Shown: piece by piece, positions 8,005 through 17,129 of the stretch | Layout of the letters: the number at the start of each line of letters is the position of its first letter | Numbering within the stretch: the stretch's first letter is position 1 | Assembly (NCBI RefSeq): GCF_037023145.1 | Contig: NZ_CP146092.1 | Location: forward strand, 1,860,001 to 1,924,000 | Source of the DNA: Ralstonia sp. RRA | GTDB taxonomy: Bacteria; Pseudomonadota; Gammaproteobacteria; Burkholderiales; Burkholderiaceae | Reading direction: 5' to 3' | DNA length: 64,000 bases | Position numbers and translations under genes: made by a program | Notes under the pieces: model-generated | The model's database searches: none | Seen by the model: the letters and a program-made list of their open reading frames with translations, nothing else | Told to the model about the DNA's origin: nothing

Positions 8005-8547
8005 TTACGGGTAGATCACCGAGTATTCAACGCTGGTGTCCACCAGGCCTGCAGTCGCGGCACCCGTGGCGTAGTACTGGCCGTACAGCGGAATGGTGGC
8101 CGAGCCGCTGGTGACGGCGATGGTTTCGGAGTTGGTGTTGTCGAGCAGGTTGATGTCTTGACGCTTTTCGTTCATCAGCACCACGTCCACGTTGGTTGCC
8201 TGACCGGCACCAGCGGTGTTGCTCAGACGACCAGCGGTGTTGACGTTGGCGCCGTTGTGGAAGTACGCCTTGACGTTGCTTGCCGAGCAAGCGTCGGCAC
8301 CCGTACCACCCACCACGATGTTGAACGGCACTTCAGCGATACGCGAGCCCGCCGTTGCCAGCGAGTTGGCAGCAACCTTCGGCAGCGTAACGGTGGCGTC
8401 AGCGGCGCCGGAGCCGCCCACGTCGATCTTGCAGCTCGTGGCAACGACTTCACCCTTGAAGGTGATGGTGCCGTCTGCATCAGCAGCTTGTGCCGAAGCA
8501 GCAACGCCCATGGCCAGAGCGGCGATTGCGATAGCGATCTTGTTCAT
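8005..8547 (-). CDS. Major fimbrial pilin B
   Basis: A 180-residue FimA-type subunit: signal peptide MNKIAIAIAALAMGVAASAQA, Cys in ATSCKIDVGG paired with a Cys near ADACSASNVKA, donor-strand groove, and the aromatic penultimate C-terminal motif VEYSVIYP used for chaperone binding. It is nearly identical to pilin A upstream; by eye there are about 21 differences over some 157 aligned mature residues. The ATG is set by the signal peptide; there is no convincing Shine-Dalgarno sequence. Substitutions are scattered rather than clustered, as expected of a recent tandem duplication. Confidence 0.92.
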   Translation of the reverse strand: MNKIAIAIAALAMGVAASAQAADADGTITFKGEVVATSCKIDVGGSGAADATVTLPKVAANSLATAGSRIAEVPFNIVVGGTGADACSASNVKAYFHNGANVNTAGRLSNTAGAGQATNVDVVLMNEKRQDINLLDNTNSETIAVTSGSATIPLYGQYYATGAATAGLVDTSVEYSVIYP

Positions 8548-8601
8548 AGTTTTGCGCAAAAAAACGATATTGAGATACGGGAGCATTGGGTTTGACTGCC
8601 A

Positions 8602-8632
8602 GGCATCGCCTCCCGAATGCGCTTGCCTGTTG
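8602..8632 (-). repeat. Conserved pilin leader motif, copy before pilin B
   Basis: A block containing GGCATCGCC, CCCGAA and GCGCTTGCCTG on the plus strand lies 55 bases upstream of the pilin B start. It matches the block at 9622-9652 before pilin A at all but a few positions. A second shared word, AATGCTCTGA, occurs about 40 bases further out (8672-8681 and 9692-9701). The duplication therefore includes the promoter or leader. I see no gene in the rest of 8548-9020. Confidence 0.6.
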
Positions 8633-8971
8633 TCTGCAACTTTATGGAAAACCGGCACACTCGATAATCGGAATGCTCTGAATCTTGGGCGTTGCAGCAT
8701 GACCACAAGCATTTGGCTGGCGCAGGTTGCGCCCGTGTTCTGCGCAAGATTTGTTGCTGCGCCGCCTACCAAACGACCCTTCAAGCGCATGTCGCGTTGC
8801 GATGCGATTCGGCTCGTAGGCCCGCAAGTAAATTCGGATGGGCAGGAACGCCATGCGAGCGGCGCTCATCTGCAGGTAGCTGGCGATACGCGTTCGGGAG
8901 GGCCTGGCGGTGCGTCAGAACAACGCCCTCGCCAGATTGCGCCGAACAAGCCGATGTCAGGTAATGCACTG

Positions 8972-8998
8972 ACGGCCGGAAGCAAAAGCCCCGGCCGT
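8972..8998 (-). other. Stem-loop after pilin A
   Basis: Perfect eight-pair ACGGCCGG/CCGGCCGT stem with an 11-base loop containing TTTT, about 20 bases after the pilin A stop. It is equivalent in position to the hairpins after pilin B. Confidence 0.55.
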
Positions 8999-9020
8999 TG
9001 CGATCACCAGATCAGGTCGA

Positions 9021-9560
9021 TTACGGGTAGATCACCGAGTATTCGACGTTGGTGTCCACCAGACCCGCAGTCGCGGCACCCGTGGCGTAGTACTGGCCAA
9101 ACAGCGGAATCGTGGCCGTGCCGCTGCTGATGGCGATGGTTTCAGAGTTGGTGTTGTCAACAAGGTTGATGTCCTGACGCTTGGCATTCATCAGCACCAC
9201 GTCCACGTTGGTAGCCTGACCGGTACCAGCGGTGTTGCTCAGGCGCCCAGCTGCGTTGACGTTGGCGCCCTTATGGAAGTACGCCTTGACGTTGCTTTGG
9301 GAGCAAGCATCCGCGCCAGAACCGCCCACCACGATGTTGAACGGCACCTCAGAAGTACGGGAGCCCGCCGTTGCCAACGAGGTGGCGGCAACCTTCGGCA
9401 GCGTAATGGTGGCGTTGGCTGCGCCTTCGCCACCCACGTCGATCTTGCAGCTCGTCGAGAGGACCTCGCCGTCAAAAGTGATGGTGCCGTCGGCGGCTTG
9501 CGCTGAAGCGACAACACCCAGGGCCAGCGTGGCGGCCAGTGCGATAGCGATCTTGTTCAT
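9021..9560 (-). CDS. Major fimbrial pilin A
   Basis: A 179-residue FimA-type pilin with signal peptide MNKIAIALAATLALGVVASAQA, the paired cysteines (STSCKIDVGG; ADACSQSN) and C terminus VEYSVIYP. It is the first of two tandem pilins and follows chaperone 1 by 228 bases, which hold its own leader copy. With pilin B it could form mixed fibres or provide antigenic variants, and the pair is a substrate for recombination. No strong ribosome site is visible before either pilin. Confidence 0.92.
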   Translation of the reverse strand: MNKIAIALAATLALGVVASAQAADGTITFDGEVLSTSCKIDVGGEGAANATITLPKVAATSLATAGSRTSEVPFNIVVGGSGADACSQSNVKAYFHKGANVNAAGRLSNTAGTGQATNVDVVLMNAKRQDINLVDNTNSETIAISSGTATIPLFGQYYATGAATAGLVDTNVEYSVIYP

Positions 9561-9621
9561 ACTTGTACGTGTACGCCAAACAAGGCGATTGAGCTTGCGG
9601 GAGATGGGAAATCGGAACCGA

Positions 9622-9652
9622 GGCATCGCCCCCCGAACGCGCTTGCCTGCAA
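9622..9652 (-). repeat. Conserved pilin leader motif, copy before pilin A
   Basis: This copy pairs with 8602-8632, 62 bases upstream of the pilin A start. Here the adjoining sequence forms an extra GCTTGCCTG/CAGGCAAGC hairpin (9641-9661) that the other copy lacks. Confidence 0.55.
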
Positions 9653-9788
9653 CAGGCAAGCCTACGAAACCCATACACTGCGCAGCAATCAGAATGCTCT
9701 GACTTTGCCGCGCCCGTCACGCAAAAACAGGCTTTCTTTGGACGTCACGCTGCCGCATCGCAAGCGGACAGGCAGGCGTTGGAAATCT

Positions 9789-10550
9789 CTACCGACTGAG
9801 ATCGGCTTCTTGTTCCCTGACTGCACCGTAGTCATCAATCACATCAAAGCTGACTTTGACTGTGTCGCCGAGTTGGGCGGGGAGTTTGCGCGCATCGAGC
9901 CTGAACATGGCTTTATCACGTGGTGCCACCATGCCGCCTTCATTCAACTTGCCGCCGCCATCGATCTTCAGGCCAATCCGTGCAAAGTTGACGTAGTAAG
10001 GCGAAGGGTTGAAGACCTGGAGCGCCGCACCTGTTCCGCCCCCGTCGGCCACCCACGTCCATTTCAGTTGCTTGAACGCCGTCGCAGCGCCTCCCGATAG
10101 CGCCACCGGCCGGAAGATCAGCTTGAGTCGCGTGCGAAATGCGAGTTGAAGAGTATTGCCATCCTTTGCACCAGCAGATCCGGACGGCACTTCTAGCGCG
10201 TTGAACCAGTACAGGGTTTCTCGATCGAGCGGCAAAGGCTCGCGCGTATAGCGCAGGCGTACCACCTGGCTCCTACCGGGCCCCATGCGAAAGATGGGTG
10301 GCACAAGCGCGAATGGCACATCGGCCTCTTCCGGTGCAGCCAACTCATCGCCGGCATCCACCCACACCTGTACCAGTGCGGGCACGGTGTTTTCGTTGGT
10401 CAGCCGGACAGATACCTCTCTATCCTGCGCGCCGTAGATGACGCGCGTTCCATCAACAACAACGGCGGCATGAGCGATGCTCGCACTCAGCCCGGCCCAC
10501 CAGACCAGTGCAGCGGCGACACGACGAAATTGACGAAATGGACGAGACAT
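9789..10550 (-). CDS. Fimbrial periplasmic chaperone 1 (PapD type)
   Basis: A 253-residue chaperone; first gene of the fimbrial cluster. Signal peptide ends SIAHA. The first domain carries GTRVIYGAQDREVSVRLTN, PPIFRMGPGRSQVVRL and ETLYWFNALEVP; the subunit-binding strand is FRTRLKLIFRP. It precedes the two pilins and probably serves them or an initiating subunit. Its upstream region (10551-10664) is short and AT-rich, has TATAAC on the minus strand, and an imperfect TAGG-N6-CCTA dyad close to it. The adjoining LuxR-type regulator is the obvious candidate to act there, though this is inference. Confidence 0.92.
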   Translation of the reverse strand: MSRPFRQFRRVAAALVWWAGLSASIAHAAVVVDGTRVIYGAQDREVSVRLTNENTVPALVQVWVDAGDELAAPEEADVPFALVPPIFRMGPGRSQVVRLRYTREPLPLDRETLYWFNALEVPSGSAGAKDGNTLQLAFRTRLKLIFRPVALSGGAATAFKQLKWTWVADGGGTGAALQVFNPSPYYVNFARIGLKIDGGGKLNEGGMVAPRDKAMFRLDARKLPAQLGDTVKVSFDVIDDYGAVREQEADLSR

Positions 10551-10664
10551 ACCAATAGATGCTCTTGCGTTGAATCGTGCAATTTTGATGAAGCACCGGC
10601 ACGAAAGTTATAGGACTACGCCTAACCTCGCTGAAATTTCGTTACGTGCTGAACCGTGGCGCAG

Positions 10665-11321
10665 TCATACCGCCATCGGCTGCATGCGCGAAAGACTCAG
10701 CAACATCGCATAGTCACGCACCAGCTCCACAACAGACCTCACCTGCAGCTTGTCGAACACATTGGCGCGATAGGTCTCCACGGTACGTGGCGACAGGCCG
10801 CCGAGATTGCGCGCAATCTCCTTGTTGCTGAGGCCGCTTACGATGCCGTCGAAGACCTCTCTCTCGCGCGTGCTCAATGTCGCAATACGCTCGGCCCGCA
10901 CTTGCTGGTCGTCGTTGCCATCGCCTTGCTGGCGCCGCTTGCGGATTGCCTGCTGGACCACGCCAATCAGCTCGTCGTCATCAACGGGTTTGCGCAGAAA
11001 GTCGAGCGCGCCGCCTTTGAATGCGCGGCGGCACGAGTCGATGTTGCCGTGGCCGCTCATCACAACAATTGGCAAGTCGTAACGGCTGCTCACGTGATCC
11101 AGCAAGTCCAGGCCGCTCATGCCCGGCATGCGAATGTCGAACAGCGCGCAGCCGAGCGCGGTGTCGCCGGCATCTGCCAGAAAGCTGTTCGCATCGGGGT
11201 AGCAGCGGGTCTGCAGGCCGACCGTGCGCAACAGCAAGGCAAGGCCTTCGCGCACGGCTTCATCGTCATCAACGATGGCGACCACGGAGGTGTCGATCTG
11301 CGTGTCGGGGGTGGTGTTCAT
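10665..11321 (-). CDS. LuxR/FixJ-type response regulator
   Basis: A 218-residue two-domain regulator. The receiver (residues 13-125) has the acidic pair VDDDEAV, the phosphoacceptor in FDIRMPGMSG and Lys in RKPVDDDEL. The C-terminal LuxR helix-turn-helix reads LSTREREVFDGI ... LSPRTVETYR. The order matches the TtrR/FixJ group. The start at 11321 overlaps the kinase stop by four bases (ATGA), so the two are translated together. It lies 114 bases upstream of the first fimbrial gene on the same strand, so it may control fimbriae, though no binding data exist here. Confidence 0.9.
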   Translation of the reverse strand: MNTTPDTQIDTSVVAIVDDDEAVREGLALLLRTVGLQTRCYPDANSFLADAGDTALGCALFDIRMPGMSGLDLLDHVSSRYDLPIVVMSGHGNIDSCRRAFKGGALDFLRKPVDDDELIGVVQQAIRKRRQQGDGNDDQQVRAERIATLSTREREVFDGIVSGLSNKEIARNLGGLSPRTVETYRANVFDKLQVRSVVELVRDYAMLLSLSRMQPMAV

Positions 11322-12759
11322 GCGGACGCCTCTGCGAGTGGAAGTGTCAGTACTGCCTCGGTACCACCCGACGGCAGGTTCTGCAGGGTCAGGGCGCCAT
11401 CCAGGCGTTGTGCGAGCGTGTCGCACAACGGCAGGCCAAGGCCCAGCCCGCCGGAGCGTGTGGTGAAGAAGGGTTCGAACAGGCGCGGCAACACATCGGC
11501 GGGCACACCCGGGCCGTTGTCGACCACGCTGAAGCGGTAACGCTGCCCGACACAACTGCCACTGACGCGAATCTCGCCACGCGTGCCATTGCGCGGCGTG
11601 GCCGCAAGGGCATCGCGTGCATTGCGGATCAGGTTGTACAGAATCTGTTCCACGGCAACCTGCTCGCCGAGTGGTTGCGCGCGCGGTGCGGTGTTGCTCC
11701 ACACAAGGTGGATGTTGTCGCGCGCCATTTCATCGCGAAACAGGAACAGCAGCGTGCCCATCAAGGCATCGGTGTCGATGGCGCTGCGTTTTCCCGCCTG
11801 CGTGGAGGCAACGCCCGTGCGCAGCCGATCAAGAATGGCAGCCGCCCGCTTGGCCTGTGCGACACCGGTTTGCAGCGCCCGGCGCACGCTGTCGCGCTCG
11901 GCCGGCATGTCGAGCATGCGTTCTGCGGCGCGGGTGTGCGTGATGATGGCGGTCAACGGTTGGTTGAGTTCGTGCGCGAGGCCGGCGGCCATCTCGCCAA
12001 ACGTGTCCAGCCGGCCAAAGCGGTCAATACGGGCCCGCGTGTGCTCGCGTCGATGGACTTCACGCATTCGCCATGCACCCGCTGCACCCAGCGCGATCAG
12101 CACTGCAACGACATTCCATAGAGCAATCGGGAGCCAGGGCAGATCGGCCAGCGTCAGGGTGCGCGTGGTATCCAGCACAAAGGCTTGCGGCTGCACGGGG
12201 AGGTGTTTTTCAAGGTGAAACTCCAGCCCGGCTGCGCATCTGAACGGGGTCGCTGCAACAGGCTGAACGTGTGGTCGCGCAGGCGCAGCGCGGCGGATGA
12301 CACCGATTCCGGCCAATCCCCCGCGTCGAGCATTTGCGACGGTTCGACGCGCACTGCCCAACCACTTTCCGCAACGATCCAGTACGCCTGTGCGCCATCA
12401 AATTCCAGTGCGAGCGTCCCGTTGCCGGCATGCGCAAGCGCGGTCGTCGGCATGATGCCGCCCTCCCCCTGCCATCCGGCGCCGGGCGTCCAATGGGCGA
12501 TGGCGGTGACTTGCGGCATGCGCTCGCGCAGGCTGTCGAGCATGTCTTCCGGAGGTGCGGCAAGCGGGGTCGCGCCCAGCGTTGCCAGGATTGCCTCATG
12601 CTGCGCGGCCTTTTGACTGAGCTGCCGGATGGCGATGCTGGAATCCTGAAAGAAGCGGTTGTACGCCTCTGAAACAGCGCGCGAGACGATCAGCGCTGTG
12701 CCCGCAAGGCTCAGTGCAAGCCAGGCCAGTAACAGGATGACGCGGGCGGGAATCTTCAT
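11318..12759 (-). pseudogene. Sensor histidine kinase, frameshifted (partner of the FixJ-type regulator)
   Basis: The N-terminal part (from 12759) has a membrane segment, MKIPARVILLLAWLALSLAG, and a periplasmic sensor region. The C-terminal part has a second membrane segment (LPIALWNVVAVLIALGAAGAW), the phosphoacceptor box GLAHELNQPLTA, an N box (NLIRNARDAL) and G boxes (DNGPGVP, GGLGLGLPLC). The two halves are in different frames. They join naturally at SDAQPG/LEFHLEKHL if one G is restored in the GGG run read from 12229-12227. This is either a true single-base deletion separating sensor from kinase or a homopolymer sequencing error. If real, the regulator would lack its normal kinase. Confidence 0.8.
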
Positions 12760-13074
12760 AGATGGGATGGGCGTTGGCTGGCGTTGTGGGGAGTGGGTTG
12801 TAGGTTGCGTTGGCCACGGTGGCCCGGGATTCGCTCATCCCTCCTGTCATAACGAGGATGGCGATCGGACGGCGGCCGTCATCCGTCGGGCAACGCGGAG
12901 CGAACTGCACGGCGTCTTCACGTGCAGAAGAATCGAAACGGAGAATCAGGTTGCGCCAGGGCCAGTGACCGGCCCCGCGTCACAATTCGACACGTGAGCG
13001 AATGTACCGACCGGCTGCGGTTGGGCGAATCGGAACGGTCTGATTCCGCGTGGATGCGGCGCACCGGGTGCCGC
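12760..13074. other. Intergenic, no gene seen
   Basis: 315 bases between the kinase start and the end of the LysR gene. I found no convincing reading frame, repeat or terminator with a T tract. Confidence 0.5.
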
Positions 13075-13968
13075 CTAGTGTGCGCGGTAGTGCTCGCTCA
13101 TGTAGTCGACAAAGGCCCGCACCTTGGGGGCCACATGGCGCGTGTGCGGATAGAGCGCGTAATAGAAGCGCTTGCCGAGCGTGCAGCCCGGCAGAACGTG
13201 GACTAGGTGCCCACGCGCCAGCGCCGGCCGCACGGTGTTCCAGGTAAACGCGGCAATGCCGACGCCCTCCAGCGTGGCCGAATAGGCGGCGGTAATGGCA
13301 TCGGTCGTGAGCCGCCCCTCCAGGGGGAGGTGGACTACCTCGCCCCGCGCGGGTTCGATCACCCACTCGGTAGCTGTCTGCGAGCCGGAAAAGGCGATCA
13401 GCTCGTGCTTGGCAAGGTCATGCGGCGTGGCCGGCAACCCGTGCCGGGCCAGATAGGCCGGTGAGGCGACCAACACGATATCGGACTCGACCAGCGTTCT
13501 CGCTACGAGGCTGCTGTCGCCCAAGGGCTGGCTGATCCGCAGCGCAACGTCAAAGCCGTCGGCAACGAGGTCGACCATCTCGTCACTGCACGACAGATCG
13601 AGGCGGATGTCGGGGTAACGCTTCTGGAAGGCCGGCAGCCAGTCGTCAAGCTCCAGGGTGCCGATGGCCAGCGGCACGCTCACGCGCAAGGTGCCGGCCA
13701 CACGCTGGTGCTCATGTGCCATGGCCTGCGTGGCGGCGTCCACGCGCGCGAGGATGTCGATGCAGGCTTCGTAGTAGCGCTGCCCGGCGGCCGTCAGTGA
13801 AAAGCGCCGCGTTGTACGGTTGAGCAATTGCACGCCCAGCGCAGCTTCAAGATTCTTCAGCTGCCGTGACACGGAGGAATGCGTGCTGTCGAGGCGCTCC
13901 GCCGCAGCGGAAAACCCTTGTGCTTCGACGATGGCGCAAAACACGCGCATTGCAAGCAACTGGTCCAT
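13075..13968 (-). CDS. LysR-family transcriptional regulator
   Basis: A 297-residue LTTR beginning MDQLLAMRVFCAIVEAQGFSAA, with the winged helix-turn-helix (LDSTHSSVSRQLKNLEAALG, LLNRTTRRFSLTAAG) in residues 1-60 and a two-lobed effector domain. Body similarity is to the AaeR/DsdC-like proteobacterial LTTRs; the ligand is not predictable. The frame is open to 14013, but the 13968 ATG gives the standard LysR N terminus. It lies 54 bases downstream of the isochorismatase gene on the same strand, so it may regulate that gene or the divergent receptor. Confidence 0.9.
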   Translation of the reverse strand: MDQLLAMRVFCAIVEAQGFSAAAERLDSTHSSVSRQLKNLEAALGVQLLNRTTRRFSLTAAGQRYYEACIDILARVDAATQAMAHEHQRVAGTLRVSVPLAIGTLELDDWLPAFQKRYPDIRLDLSCSDEMVDLVADGFDVALRISQPLGDSSLVARTLVESDIVLVASPAYLARHGLPATPHDLAKHELIAFSGSQTATEWVIEPARGEVVHLPLEGRLTTDAITAAYSATLEGVGIAAFTWNTVRPALARGHLVHVLPGCTLGKRFYYALYPHTRHVAPKVRAFVDYMSEHYRAH

Positions 13969-14022
13969 AGGCGCAAATGAAGAAAGCGGGCCTAGGCCCG
14001 CCTTGTGCATCAAGAAAGTGGA

Positions 14023-14742
14023 TTAGCGCAGCGGCAAGCGCTCGATCTCCGCCGTCTTCATGACATAGCCGAAGGTGTCTTCAACTTCTGCCAGCGCAGC
14101 GCGGTGGAGGTCATCCTTGTTGATCTTGTCGCCATTTGCACGGGTGATATCGCGCGTGGCAGAGGCGTCGGATGCTACCACGACGTTGTAGCCCAGCGGC
14201 GCTGCGTCACGCGCGGCACCGGCCACGCAGGCGTGAGTCATCAGACCGGCAATCACGACCGTCTTGATGCCCTTGGCCTTCAATTGCTTGTCGAGCTCAG
14301 GCTTGAAGCTGTTCGCGCTGGAGAACACGCTCACGGTGTCCTTCTTGACCAGGATGTCGTTCGCGCGCGGCTCCATGCCCGGCTGGAACTTCACCGTGTC
14401 GCCGTCCACCGCAAACACGGCGGAGCCGGCGGGGGTGACGTGCTGCACCTGGAAGACCGGCATCTTGTTCTGGTCAGCAAAGGCGATCAGCTTCTTGGCG
14501 TTTTCAGCGGCCTTGGCGCCGTCCGGAATCGGCATCTTGCCGGTGGAGTATTCCTTCTGGAAGTCGATCACGATCAACGCGGTCGTCTTCGGGTCCAGAT
14601 GATCCAGCGTGCCGACGCCCGACATGGCGCGAATGGTCGGATGCGGGTTGGGTTGCGCGGCAGAGGCGTTGGCAACCACGGCAGCCGTGAGCGACATGCC
14701 GGTGGCGAGCGTTTTGATGAAATGGACAAGGCGGAAGGTCAT
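14023..14742 (-). CDS. Secreted isochorismatase-family cysteine hydrolase
   Basis: A 239-residue protein with a signal peptide (to NASAAQP) and the isochorismatase fold: the catalytic Asp in ALIVIDFQKEY, a Lys within a KKDTVSVF-type strand, and the nucleophilic Cys in GLMTHACVAGAARDA. The family hydrolyses amides or vinyl ethers (nicotinamidase, isochorismatase, carbamoylases). Export to the periplasm is unusual for a biosynthetic isochorismatase and suggests amide scavenging. AGGAG stands five bases before the ATG. It is divergent from a TonB-dependent receptor. Confidence 0.85.
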   Translation of the reverse strand: MTFRLVHFIKTLATGMSLTAAVVANASAAQPNPHPTIRAMSGVGTLDHLDPKTTALIVIDFQKEYSTGKMPIPDGAKAAENAKKLIAFADQNKMPVFQVQHVTPAGSAVFAVDGDTVKFQPGMEPRANDILVKKDTVSVFSSANSFKPELDKQLKAKGIKTVVIAGLMTHACVAGAARDAAPLGYNVVVASDASATRDITRANGDKINKDDLHRAALAEVEDTFGYVMKTAEIERLPLR

Positions 14743-14821
14743 GGCAGCTCCTGGGAAGAAAGTCAGGAGCGCAGTCTGTCAGCGTGCCTTGTTCAGGACC
14801 AGACCACTTGGGCGACAGGAT

Positions 14822-14840
14822 TTGTGCACGATCTGCACAA
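14822..14840. promoter_or_regulatory. Dyad operator candidate between isochorismatase and receptor genes
   Basis: TTGTGCA-CGATC-TGCACAA, a perfect seven-base inverted repeat with a T-N11-A core, lies about 80 bases upstream of the hydrolase ATG and 145 upstream of the receptor. The nearby LysR protein is the likely ligand by position. Confidence 0.4.
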
Positions 14841-14983
14841 GTTGCCGCCCCCCAAAAAAATAGACCAAGTAGCCCAGCCCACCTAAGCGGCCCGTCAGGT
14901 GATACCGTCCGACCGGCATATGCCTTGCATACCCGGCACCCGCTTCAACCATCACAACCCAACATCCGGGGAGACTGCGCGAC

Positions 14984-17119
14984 ATGCGGCGCATGGGAAT
15001 CATCTTGTCGGCACGGCTGCGATCGCCGCGCCTGTTGCAAACCTTGTTGGGCACCGCCCTTCTGCAACCGCTGGCCGTGATGGCCGGCGGCACACAGCAA
15101 AACGAACTGGCACTGGATGCCACCACCGTGCATGCACCACAAAGCGGCACGCGCACCGATGTCGACACGGCCAATACAGGTTATGTGTCGCGCGCGCAGC
15201 TGGAAAACCGCCCGCTGCTGCGCCCCGGCGAGCTGCTGGAAACGGTGCCCGGCCTGATCGTCACGCAACACAGCGGGGACGGCAAAGCCAACCAGTACTT
15301 TCTGCGCGGCTTCAACCTGGACCACGGTACCGATCTGTCGACCACCGTGGCGGGCATGCCCGTCAACATGCGCACACACGCGCATGGGCAGGGCTATACC
15401 GACCTGAACTTCGTCATCCCGGAACTGCTGAACGGCATTGCGTACCGCAAGGGGCCGTACTTTGCGGAGGACGGCGATTTCTCCGCCGCAGGTTCGGTGC
15501 GCATGGACTACATCGACCGCTTTCCTGATGGGCAGCACGGCATCGCCCAGGCCGAGATTGGCGAGCACGGCTACAAGCGTGGGCTGCTGGCAGGGTCGAC
15601 GGAGTTGCCAACGGACAGCCTGCTCTACGGCGTTGAGTGGTTGACCGAGAACGGCCCGTGGACGGTGCCCGAAGGCGTACACAAGCTCAACGGCGTGCTG
15701 CGTTACACCGTACCGCTGGGCGGCGGCGAGCGCTTGCGCATGACCGGCATGGCGTACAAGAACGCGTGGCAATCCACCGATCAGGTGCCGCAACGTGCGA
15801 TTGACCAGGGCCTGATCTCCCGCTTTGGCGCCATTGACCCGACGGACGGTGGTGCGGCGTCGCGCTATAGCCTGTCGGCGGATTGGCTGCGGCCGCTGGG
15901 CGATGGGTCTGTCACCGCCAACGCTTACGTCATCAAAAGCCGGCTCACGCTGTTCTCCAACTTCACCTACGCGCTGAACAACCCGGAGCGCGGCGACCAG
16001 TTCATGCAGTTCGAGAACCGCACGACGGCCGGCGCCAACGCGGCACGCACGTGGTTCGGCGCCCTGGCCGGGCTCGACAGCGAAACCGAGATCGGCACGC
16101 AAGTCCGCTATGACCGGCTGGACCCGATCAGCCTGTCGCAGACCGAAGCACGCACGCCGTATGCACTGGTGCGCAGCGACACCGTGAACGAAACCAGCGC
16201 CGCACTCTACGCACGCAACAGCACGCAGTGGACGTCCTGGCTGCGCACCGTGGCCGGCCTGCGCGCCGAGCAGTACTGGTACAACGTGGGCAGCAGCAAT
16301 GCCAGCAACGCCGGGCGCGGCTCTGACCACATCCTCAGCCCCAAGCTGAGCCTCATCCTCTCGCCCACCGCGCAGACCGATGTGTTCTTCAACTGGGGAC
16401 GCGGTTACCACAGCAACGACGTGCGCGGCGCCACTACCACAGTCGACCCCAGCACGGGTAGCCCGGTGCAGAAGGTGAGCGTACTGGTGCCTGCAGTGGG
16501 GTATGAAGCTGGCGTACGCACCCGCAATGTGTTGCCGGGTCTGCAGCTCTCGGCATCGTTGTGGCGGCTGGATATTGGCTCGGAGCTGGTCTTCTCGGGC
16601 GACAGCGGCACCACCGAGCCCAGCCGCCCAAGCCGGCGCACGGGCATTGAGTTAGCGGCGTACTACACGCCCCGGCCCGATCTCATCATCGATGCCGATG
16701 CGGCGTTCTCACGTGCCCGGTATCGAGACCATGAAGCGGCGGGCGACTACATTCCCGAGGCAATCCAGACGACGGCATCGGCAGGCGTGTCCTGGGCGGT
16801 CGGCCGCTGGACGCTGGGCACGCGGCTGCGCTACTTCGGCCCGCGCCCGCTGATTGAAGACAACAGCGTGCGCTCGGCGTCGTCGTTCCTGGTCAACCTG
16901 AAAGCGGGTTATCGCATCCGCAAGGATGTGCGCGTGTTCGTGGAGGTGCTCAACGTGTTCAACAAGCGCGCGAACGACATCGACTACTACTATGCGTCGC
17001 GCCTGAAAGGCGAGCCCTCACCCGTTGATGCCGATGGCGTGCCGACCGGCATCCAGGACCACCATATCCACCCCGCCGAACCACGCACGTTGCGCGCGGG
17101 CATCGCCTGGCGTTTCTGA
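14984..17119 (+). CDS. TonB-dependent outer-membrane receptor
   Basis: A 711-residue receptor with an N-terminal signal region, a plug domain (roughly residues 50-160: RPGELLETVPGLIVTQHSG, QYFLRGFNLDHGTDL, GMPVNMRTHAHGQGY) and a 22-strand barrel ending in TLRAGIAWRF with the terminal Phe. It would take up a metal complex or other large ligand using TonB energy. No classical TonB box is obvious; LDATTVHAP near residue 44 is the best candidate. GGGGAG lies 10 bases before the first ATG; a second in-frame ATG at 14993 is also possible. The ligand cannot be assigned. It is divergent from a secreted hydrolase. Confidence 0.9.
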   Translation: MRRMGIILSARLRSPRLLQTLLGTALLQPLAVMAGGTQQNELALDATTVHAPQSGTRTDVDTANTGYVSRAQLENRPLLRPGELLETVPGLIVTQHSGDGKANQYFLRGFNLDHGTDLSTTVAGMPVNMRTHAHGQGYTDLNFVIPELLNGIAYRKGPYFAEDGDFSAAGSVRMDYIDRFPDGQHGIAQAEIGEHGYKRGLLAGSTELPTDSLLYGVEWLTENGPWTVPEGVHKLNGVLRYTVPLGGGERLRMTGMAYKNAWQSTDQVPQRAIDQGLISRFGAIDPTDGGAASRYSLSADWLRPLGDGSVTANAYVIKSRLTLFSNFTYALNNPERGDQFMQFENRTTAGANAARTWFGALAGLDSETEIGTQVRYDRLDPISLSQTEARTPYALVRSDTVNETSAALYARNSTQWTSWLRTVAGLRAEQYWYNVGSSNASNAGRGSDHILSPKLSLILSPTAQTDVFFNWGRGYHSNDVRGATTTVDPSTGSPVQKVSVLVPAVGYEAGVRTRNVLPGLQLSASLWRLDIGSELVFSGDSGTTEPSRPSRRTGIELAAYYTPRPDLIIDADAAFSRARYRDHEAAGDYIPEAIQTTASAGVSWAVGRWTLGTRLRYFGPRPLIEDNSVRSASSFLVNLKAGYRIRKDVRVFVEVLNVFNKRANDIDYYYASRLKGEPSPVDADGVPTGIQDHHIHPAEPRTLRAGIAWRF

Positions 17120-17129
17120 CGCTTGCGCC

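Noticed and set aside
14945..16411. 488-codon frame antisense to the TonB-dependent receptor
   Set aside because: No family features; the receptor shows plug and barrel motifs.
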